Shown here one piece after another: positions 34,809 to 40,160 of a stretch of DNA of 40,160 bases; position 1 is the stretch's first letter, and the number at the start of each line of letters is the position of its first letter. Origin of the DNA: UBA4572 sp049965515 (GTDB taxonomy: Bacteria; Nitrospirota; Leptospirillia; Leptospirillales; Leptospirillaceae); contig JBMFWG010000016.1 of assembly GCA_049965515.1 (NCBI GenBank), positions 1 to 40,160 on the forward strand. Direction: 5' to 3'. The position numbers were made by a program, and so were the translations under genes. The notes under the pieces were generated by a model. That model searched no databases. It was not told the DNA's origin and saw only the letters and a program-made list of their open reading frames with translations.

Positions 34809-36185
34809 ATGATTGAGAATGTGGATCTCTCCCTGCTAAAAAAATACGACCGTCCCGGGCCCCGGTACACCAGCTACCCCACGGCCCCGGTCTGGACCGA
34901 GGAGTTCGGAGAGGAAGAGGCCCGCAAGGCCCTCGAGGAATCCAATCGTCGAGGAGCTCCTCTCTCGCTTTACTTTCATATCCCCTTCTGTGAGTCCCTC
35001 TGCTACTTTTGTGGCTGCAGCACCATCATTACGCGGGACAAGTCCCGGGCGGAGGAGTACAACGACTACCTGGCCCGCGAGCTGGGAGTCCTCTCTTCCG
35101 TGCTCGATGCCAGGCGGCCGGTGATCCAGCTCCATCTCGGGGGCGGGACACCCTCCTCGCTGACCCCGTTTCAGACCCGGAGGCTCTTCGAATCGATCAA
35201 CAAGAACTTCAAGGTAGATTATCGGGAGGGGGAGATCTCGGTGGAGATCGATCCACGCTTTGCCTCCGATTCTTACCTTGAAACCCTCCGAACAGTGGGC
35301 GTCAACCGTATCAGTATGGGGGTTCAGGATTTTGACCCGAAGGTTCAGGAGGCTGTCCACCGGGTCCAGCCGGAGGAGGTCACCGTTCGGGTGGCAAAGA
35401 AAGTCCGGGATCTGGGGTTTTATAGCCTCAATATCGATCTTATCTACGGACTTCCCTACCAGACGGTGGAGAGCTTCTCCCGAACTCTTGACAAGGTCAT
35501 CGAGATCTCTCCCGACCGTATCGCCGTTTTCAATTATGCCCATGTTCCCTGGCTCAAGAAGCACATGGTTCTGATCCGGGAGGAAACGCTGCCCCCTCCC
35601 GATGCCAAGTTTGGGCTGATTCGTCTCATCGGGGACAAGCTGGCAGGCGCTGGATACCGGTTCATTGGGATGGATCACTTTGCCCGCCCCGACGATGAGC
35701 TGGCCCGGGCCCAGAAGGACAAGACCCTTTACCGGAACTTCCAGGGATATACGACCAAGAAGAATGCCGAACTGGTGGGGGTAGGGGTCACGGCCATCAG
35801 TATGCTTGACCGGGCTTATTTCCAGAATGCCCGAGCCCTTCCCGACTATGCCTCCCGGATCCTTTCCGGACATATGGGGACCTTCCGGGGATTTCGGTTG
35901 AGCGAGGATGACCGGATGCGTCGGGAGATTATCTCGCACATCATGTGTGATCTCGAGATCGACAGGGCCAAGGCTCTCTCCCCCTTCGGAGAGTCCTTCG
36001 ACCGGGTCTTCGAATCCGAAATTGCGACTCTCGAGAGCTTCGTTCCCGACGGTCTTCTGGAGATCACTCCGGAAAAAATCCGCATCACCGACCTTGGTCG
36101 TATCTTTCTTCGGAACATTGCCATGGTCTTCGATCGCTATCTTCGCGAGGCCCCCAAGGGTCCGCTTTTCTCCCGAACCCTCTGA
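34809..36185 (+). CDS. hemN: Oxygen-independent coproporphyrinogen III oxidase
   Basis: 458 residues, the same length class as E. coli HemN. It uses radical SAM chemistry to make protoporphyrinogen IX without oxygen. The iron-sulfur ligands are C61, C65 and C68 in FCESLCYFCGC, with C70 after them as in true HemN; PGPRYTSYPTAP and the C-terminal domain are also present, excluding HemW. ATG 34809 has AAGGG about 9 nt upstream. It lies 93 bp after hemE and is probably in the same transcript. Confidence 0.96.
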   Translation: MIENVDLSLLKKYDRPGPRYTSYPTAPVWTEEFGEEEARKALEESNRRGAPLSLYFHIPFCESLCYFCGCSTIITRDKSRAEEYNDYLARELGVLSSVLDARRPVIQLHLGGGTPSSLTPFQTRRLFESINKNFKVDYREGEISVEIDPRFASDSYLETLRTVGVNRISMGVQDFDPKVQEAVHRVQPEEVTVRVAKKVRDLGFYSLNIDLIYGLPYQTVESFSRTLDKVIEISPDRIAVFNYAHVPWLKKHMVLIREETLPPPDAKFGLIRLIGDKLAGAGYRFIGMDHFARPDDELARAQKDKTLYRNFQGYTTKKNAELVGVGVTAISMLDRAYFQNARALPDYASRILSGHMGTFRGFRLSEDDRMRREIISHIMCDLEIDRAKALSPFGESFDRVFESEIATLESFVPDGLLEITPEKIRITDLGRIFLRNIAMVFDRYLREAPKGPLFSRTL

Positions 36186-36226
36186 CAAGGCCTTCGGAGG
36201 GCCTTCAGCTTCCTCAGACTCCTTCC

Positions 36227-36253
36227 GGCGGGAGAAGCATCGTCCCTCCCGCC
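36227..36253. terminator. Stem-loop between convergent hemN and aroE
   Basis: GGCGGGAG (36227-36234) and CTCCCGCC (36246-36253) pair perfectly across an 11-nt loop, in the middle of the 144-bp gap between two convergent genes. A smaller AAGGCC/GGCCTT hairpin lies 20 bp after the hemN stop. Neither has a clear T-tract, so the terminator role is by position. Confidence 0.5.
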
Positions 36254-36329
36254 AAAGGGGAAGCCTGCGGATAGGCCGAAGAGATTCCTTTGTCCCGCCT
36301 GTTCGTGGGCTCTTTCTCTGTCCCTCTCG

Positions 36330-37277
36330 TTAAAGACTTTTCCAAAGATCGTCCTGCCCTGTGGCCTGCCTTAGGGCCGCTTCCATAATGTCAATCGAAG
36401 GGGCGCACCCGGTCCAGCGCCGGAAGGACAGGGCTCCCTGCATCAGGAGCATGCCCAGCCCGTTCTGGCAGGGAGCGGCAAAAGGGCGGCCCATGGAGAG
36501 AAAGGGAGTGAGTCCCCCATTGTCCTGGGGCCCAGTCCGGTGGGAGACATAGGAGAGGTCCATGAGGATAGAGTCTTCAAGCGGGACTCCCTGAAGAGGG
36601 GGAAAGGGGGGCTCGGTTCCGGCAAAGGCCTGGAGGGAGAGGGTATTGACCAGAATCACACCTTTTTCTTGCAACTCTTTTGTCGAGTGTGTCAGTGCCT
36701 GTCTCTCCCGACCTCCCTCGAGCACCTCTTGCCAGGAGGGATCGTCGAGAGAGACGCTTCTCACCCCTTTGCACAAGAAGGGAAGCGACTGGATCAGGGC
36801 CGCTCCTCGCTCCTTTGTGCGGTTTACGATCAGGATCCGGCTGACATGACGCCGGGAGAGCGCCCAGAGAACAGAACGGGCGGAGCCTCCGGCTCCGAAG
36901 ACAACAGCGGAGGAGGGAAGAGCGAGACGGTTGGTGTCGAGGAATTTTTCCAAAAACGAGAGGAACCCCGGGGCATCGGTGTTGTCTCCAAGCAGTCTCC
37001 CTTCGCTTAAGGTCACGGTGTTGACGGCCCCCAGTTCCTTTGCCGTGGGGGAGAGCTCGTCGAGAAGTGGAAGGATCGCCTCCTTGTGAGGGATTGTGAC
37101 ATTGACTCCTGAGATTCCCAGGGTGCGGATGGCATCGATGGCGTGAGGAAGATTTTCTGGCGGAATATCAAAGGGAAGATAAGCGGCATCGATGCCGGCA
37201 GCATCGAAGGCGGCCTGCTGGAATCGGGGGGAAAGGGAATGGGCCACCGGGTGGCCGATGATAGCAAAGAGCTTGCG
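36330..37277 (-). CDS. aroE: Shikimate dehydrogenase
   Basis: 315 residues. It reduces 3-dehydroshikimate with NADPH in aromatic amino acid synthesis. The shikimate site shows HSLSP (14-18) and NVTIPHK with the catalytic K66; DNTDAPGF supplies the catalytic aspartate; GAGGSARSVLWAL and NRTKER are the NADPH-binding elements. GTG 37277 is chosen because GAGGAG lies 6 nt upstream; the frame is open to 37379 but gives an unusual N-terminal extension. The protein is slightly longer than the usual 270-290 because of extra residues in the C-terminal half. Confidence 0.94.
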   Translation of the reverse strand, partial: RKLFAIIGHPVAHSLSPRFQQAAFDAAGIDAAYLPFDIPPENLPHAIDAIRTLGISGVNVTIPHKEAILPLLDELSPTAKELGAVNTVTLSEGRLLGDNTDAPGFLSFLEKFLDTNRLALPSSAVVFGAGGSARSVLWALSRRHVSRILIVNRTKERGAALIQSLPFLCKGVRSVSLDDPSWQEVLEGGRERQALTHSTKELQEKGVILVNTLSLQAFAGTEPPFPPLQGVPLEDSILMDLSYVSHRTGPQDNGGLTPFLSMGRPFAAPCQNGLGMLLMQGALSFRRWTGCAPSIDIMEAALRQATGQDDLWKSL

Positions 37278-37387
37278 CACGAAAGGCTCCTCTTTGGGGG
37301 TAGATCGTTTCTGGCGGGAGAGATAAGAGCGGGTTGGTCCGAGGACTGACGGTATCAGGTGAGCCCCGGATGGCTCCAAACCCGGCG

Positions 37388-37408
37388 GGGGAGGGGAAAA
37401 TCCTCCCC
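37388..37408 (-). terminator. Stem-loop after the coiled-coil protein gene
   Basis: GGGGAGG (37388-37394) and CCTCCCC (37402-37408) pair across a 7-nt AT-rich loop, about 20 nt past the stop codon of the gene ending at 37429. There is no clean T-tract afterwards. Confidence 0.45.
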
Positions 37409-37428
37409 ACGGGGGTTTCAGGGGAGCG

Positions 37429-37968
37429 TTACTTTAGCCAGCGAGAGGCTTCGGTGCGGTAGGTCTTTTCCGCTTTCTTTACGACATCGGCATAGTCGGA
37501 TGAGGCCTTTTTCAGGGATTCGGTGTAGTCACGGAGGGCTGCGGCCATCTGTCCTTCATGAATGGCTCGGGCCTTGGCGATTGCCAGGGCAAAGTCTCGG
37601 GCGGCCTCCTTAATCTTGTCCTTGAGGTGGGCATCGAAGTGGGGACTCTGGGCCACCTCTTCCTTGACCGTGTTGATCTTGAGCGTGACCTCGTTGTTGG
37701 CCCGCTGGGTGGCTTTGTCATAGGCGGCGTCGGCCCTGGACTTGGCGGTATCAAACCTCTTCCGGGCATCGCTCATGAGCTTGTGGTAGACGGCGGAGGC
37801 ATGGCTGACGATGCGATCGTACCGGGAGACGGCTCCTGTGACGCCGGAGGTTTCTCCCCGGGCATGGGCCGGGAGGGATGTGACAAGAAAAAATGTTCCG
37901 GCCATAAGAAGGGAGGTGAGAACTTTTCCAGACCGTTGTCCGGAGGAGAAATGAAATCGTTGTTTCAT
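37429..37968 (-). CDS. Secreted, alanine/lysine-rich coiled-coil protein, unknown function
   Basis: 179 residues from ATG 37968, which has GAGG 6-7 nt upstream. The first 37 residues or so form a signal peptide (VLTSLLMAGTFFLVTSLPAHA), with a likely cut after AHA. The rest is strongly helical with heptad-like spacing (RYDRIVSHASAVYHKLMSD, KSRADAAYDKATQRANNEV), rich in A, K and D, and no cysteines are seen. It resembles periplasmic helical proteins with no defined family; a structural or chaperone-like role is only a guess. No partner gene is obvious: aroE lies downstream and a c-di-GMP gene is divergent. Confidence 0.8.
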   Translation of the reverse strand: MKQRFHFSSGQRSGKVLTSLLMAGTFFLVTSLPAHARGETSGVTGAVSRYDRIVSHASAVYHKLMSDARKRFDTAKSRADAAYDKATQRANNEVTLKINTVKEEVAQSPHFDAHLKDKIKEAARDFALAIAKARAIHEGQMAAALRDYTESLKKASSDYADVVKKAEKTYRTEASRWLK

Positions 37969-38027
37969 TATCAACCTCGTTTTTATGAGGGCACAGCCCT
38001 TCGTCAATGATAACGTCGACGAGAGCC

Positions 38028-38036
38028 ATCATAACA
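38028..38036 (-). promoter_or_regulatory. Extended -10 promoter for the coiled-coil protein gene
   Basis: The minus strand reads TGT-TATGAT, an extended -10 (TGn plus five of six consensus bases), about 60 bp upstream of the ATG at 37968. No good -35 is seen, as is usual for extended -10 promoters. Confidence 0.4.
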
Positions 38037-38164
38037 CAAAGTGGCAAAGGGTGGGAGTCGTCTGGGGAGCAATCGGAGAAGAGATGGTCGACCACCCAAA
38101 ATTATCCGTGACCTTCCTGGGGGCACAGGATAATAAGGCGATATATTCATCCATGTCGTTTTGG

Positions 38165-38173
38165 TGTTAGAAT
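38165..38173 (+). promoter_or_regulatory. Extended -10 promoter for the triple-GAF GGDEF gene
   Basis: TGT-TAGAAT is an extended -10 element, placing transcription start near 38180 and leaving a leader of about 25 nt before ATG 38205. It faces a similar TGT-TATGAT element on the other strand about 130 bp away. Confidence 0.4.
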
Positions 38174-38204
38174 GGGCCGTCCGACAAGACAAGAGATGGT
38201 ATTC

Positions 38205-40160
38205 ATGGGTGAGCTTTTTCCCGACAATCCGGAGACAGGACGGATGAAGTCTTTCACCTCCCTCAAACAGATGTCGCGGGCTCTGGCGAACCTGAACCGA
38301 CTCGTGGCGTCTCTCCCTGACGAAGCGACCCTTTACGAAGAAATCGGACGGATCGCGGTCGAGGAGTGTGGTTTGAGCCACGCCATGGTGGGTGTGCCGG
38401 ACGATTCCGGGTGGATCCATGTGAGATCCGCCCATGGAAAACATCGGGAGGACTTCTTTCGCGTACGGATTTCTGTCAGAGATACCCTCTCTGAAGGGAA
38501 GGGTCTGATCGGTCGGGCCTATCGTGCATCAAGTCCCATCGTGGAAAACCGTCTGCTCGACCTTCCCGAAATTCAGATCTGGCGCTCCGTCCTCGAAGGA
38601 ATGGGGACAGGGTCATCGGCGGTATTCCCCTTTTATCGGGGAGGAAGTGTCCACGGATGCCTCTCAGTCCATTCCGACTCCCGGGACTTCTTCACGCCCG
38701 ATCTCGTCGATATCCTGAGAAGCATGGCAGCCTCTCTCTCCTTCGCGCTCGACAATATCGACCGAAAAAAGGCCCAGACGCTCCATGAAGAAGTTCTTCT
38801 GACGATCAAGAACTACTATCGGGCTCTGGGAGAGGTCAACGAGTTTCTGATCCGGATCCCCTCCCCCCAGGAGCTCTTCCAGAAGGTCTGCGATACTCTT
38901 TACGCCCGGGGGGACCCCAAGGGCGCAGTTGTTGGCCTTCTCGATCCGAAGACGAACACGATGATCTGGAATGCCTTTGCGGGCCTTCCTGTGGAGTGGG
39001 TTTACTCTCTCGCTCTTTCGGTGAATCCCGAGGGGGAAGGGGAGGATTCCTTGATAGGAGAGGTGTTACGCCGCGGGAAGCCGCGGGTGGTGCATGATTG
39101 TCTCTATCATCCCTTCCCCCCGACCCTTCGGCGGAAACTTGAGGATCAGAGCATACGCTCGGCAGCGGCCTATCCTCTGCTTCGTTCGGGGAAACCCATC
39201 GGCGTCCTGATTGCCTTTTCCCAATATTCGGCATTCTTTGGAGAGGAGATGGAGCGTCTTCTCGACGAGATGAGCCGAAATATCTCCTTTGCTCTCGACA
39301 ACTACGACCGAAGGCTCGTTCAGAAAAAAAACGAGCAGACGATCCTGACTCTCAAGAACTACTACCGCGCCCTCTCAAAGATCAACAGGATTGTGGCGAA
39401 TGTCATGCCTCCCCAGGATCTTTTTGCTAGTACCTGCGAGATCCTCCACGAAAGCGAAGACTCGAGTACTGTCGGGATTGCCGAGCTTGATGCGGAGACG
39501 GGGTTGCTTCACTTGAAACACGACACGGGTCCCGAATCGAAATGGATCGGCAACCTGCGTCTTAATGTTCGTCACGCCTTCGAGCCAAGTGATCTCGACA
39601 GTCTTATCCTGAAGTCCTTTCAACAGGGTCGCCCTCTGGTTGTCAACGAGTCCATGGAGGCGGCCTCCGACAGCTTTCTCCGTTGGCTCTTTACAAAGCA
39701 TGAGATCCGCTCTGTGGCGCTGTTTCCGATTTTCCGGGGAGGCAACTTTTCTGGGGTGTTGGCCGTCGTTTCCAGACAACCAGGATTTTTTAACCCCGAG
39801 CTCTCCAACCTTCTCGACGAAGTGTCCCGAAACCTCTCCTTTGCCCTCGACAACTATGATCGCGAGCAGGAGCGGCGCTCTCAGGAGGATCGGGTGCTGT
39901 TTCTCTCTCTCCATGACCCGCTGACAGGTCTTCCCAATCGCCGCCTTTTCTATGATCGCCTCGATTATGCAAGGAAAACTGCGGTCCGTCACGGGTCTGT
40001 CTTTGCTGTGGGGCTTCTGGATCTTGATGGCTTCAAGGAGGTCAACGATCGGCTGGGGCACAAGGCCGGAGACCAGGTCTTGATTGCGGTATCCTCTCTG
40101 CTTTCCACGCTTCTTCGGGAGTCTGACACCGTTGCTCGCCTGGGCGGTGACGAGTTCGGG
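38205..40160 (+). CDS. Triple-GAF diguanylate cyclase, 3' end outside window
   Basis: 652 codons are visible, open to the right edge. Three GAF-type domains lie in tandem, each closing with a near-identical helix (LSFALDNIDRKK, ISFALDNYDRRL, LSFALDNYDREQ) and joined by similar linkers (IKNYYRALGEVN, LKNYYRALSKIN), so the array arose by duplication. A GGDEF domain follows, starting HDPLTGLPNRR, with the substrate/metal region LLDLDGFKEVND and GGDEFG at the very edge; the inhibitory RxxD site (RESD) is intact. It therefore should make c-di-GMP. Whether an EAL domain follows cannot be seen. No membrane segment is visible. Start ATG 38205 has only a weak AAGAGA upstream. Confidence 0.92.
   Translation, partial: MGELFPDNPETGRMKSFTSLKQMSRALANLNRLVASLPDEATLYEEIGRIAVEECGLSHAMVGVPDDSGWIHVRSAHGKHREDFFRVRISVRDTLSEGKGLIGRAYRASSPIVENRLLDLPEIQIWRSVLEGMGTGSSAVFPFYRGGSVHGCLSVHSDSRDFFTPDLVDILRSMAASLSFALDNIDRKKAQTLHEEVLLTIKNYYRALGEVNEFLIRIPSPQELFQKVCDTLYARGDPKGAVVGLLDPKTNTMIWNAFAGLPVEWVYSLALSVNPEGEGEDSLIGEVLRRGKPRVVHDCLYHPFPPTLRRKLEDQSIRSAAAYPLLRSGKPIGVLIAFSQYSAFFGEEMERLLDEMSRNISFALDNYDRRLVQKKNEQTILTLKNYYRALSKINRIVANVMPPQDLFASTCEILHESEDSSTVGIAELDAETGLLHLKHDTGPESKWIGNLRLNVRHAFEPSDLDSLILKSFQQGRPLVVNESMEAASDSFLRWLFTKHEIRSVALFPIFRGGNFSGVLAVVSRQPGFFNPELSNLLDEVSRNLSFALDNYDREQERRSQEDRVLFLSLHDPLTGLPNRRLFYDRLDYARKTAVRHGSVFAVGLLDLDGFKEVNDRLGHKAGDQVLIAVSSLLSTLLRESDTVARLGGDEFG

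Noticed and set aside
34836..36188. 450-codon open frame on the minus strand
   Set aside because: It is antisense to hemN over its whole length and shows no recognisable features.
37980..38007. TTGACG-16 bp-TAAAAA on the minus strand as promoter for the coiled-coil gene
   Set aside because: Transcription from it would begin after the ribosome binding site; the extended -10 at 38028-38036 fits better.
1..40160. tRNA, rRNA or CRISPR arrays
   Set aside because: No cloverleaf with a conserved T-loop, no rRNA signatures and no regularly spaced direct repeats were found on reading both strands. A tool scan would be decisive.

Overview
The window is GC-rich (high 50s percent by eye), densely coded bacterial DNA with no RNA genes, no CRISPR array and one small insertion-sequence remnant. 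The combination of bacteriohopanetetrol cyclitol-ether genes (hpnI, hpnJ), squalene-hopene cyclase, oxygen-independent haem synthesis and several large cyclic-di-GMP proteins fits an acidophilic Nitrospirota such as Leptospirillum. That assignment is an inference from gene content and protein style, not a database result.

Layout. (1) 1-4749, minus: the first 1583 codons of a very large multi-sensor GGDEF/EAL protein. It carries PAS and GAF modules, a domain with the LOV photoreceptor signature and a globin-like insert between GGDEF and EAL; it runs off the left edge. (2) 5046-8931, plus: a ChrR-type cupin protein and a second GAF-GGDEF-EAL protein ending in a possible zinc-binding (CZB-like) domain, followed directly by the 3' remnant of a DDE transposase (8931-9212). 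(3) 20996-9279, minus: a long run of genes in one direction. It starts with transketolase, transaldolase and glucose-6-phosphate dehydrogenase, continues with a lipoprotein and an FAD monooxygenase, then a CLC-type channel/antiporter, a MgtC/DUF4010 membrane protein and a ferredoxin-reductase-like flavoprotein. (4) 21595-32713, plus: the hopanoid region, with shc, hpnG, an outer-membrane beta-barrel gene, hpnA, ispH, hpnJ, hpnI, a small ArnE/SMR-like transporter and a CruF-like carotenoid hydratase. A lipoprotein gene (25737-26567) lies on the opposite strand inside it. (5) 32833-36185, plus: a CbiX/SirB-like chelatase, hemE and hemN. (6) 37277-36330 and 37968-37429, minus: aroE and a secreted coiled-coil protein. 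(7) 38205 to the right edge, plus: a third c-di-GMP protein with three tandem GAF domains and a GGDEF domain.

How the parts work together. IspH supplies isoprenoid precursors; Shc makes the hopanoid skeleton; HpnG processes the adenosylhopane side chain; HpnI and HpnJ build the sugar/cyclitol head group. The small flippase-like protein and the coupled beta-barrel protein are the best candidates in the window for undescribed steps in hopanoid flipping or transport. The tkt-tal-zwf run covers part of the pentose phosphate pathway. Three large c-di-GMP proteins suggest that light, gas or redox input to biofilm control matters to this organism.

Regulatory signals. The promoters of hpnA and the chelatase gene have the same geometry (hexamers 17 bp apart, ATG starting 7 nt after the -10 box), which predicts leaderless transcripts. 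An inverted repeat with 7-bp arms lies between the two divergent signalling genes at 4.9 kb.
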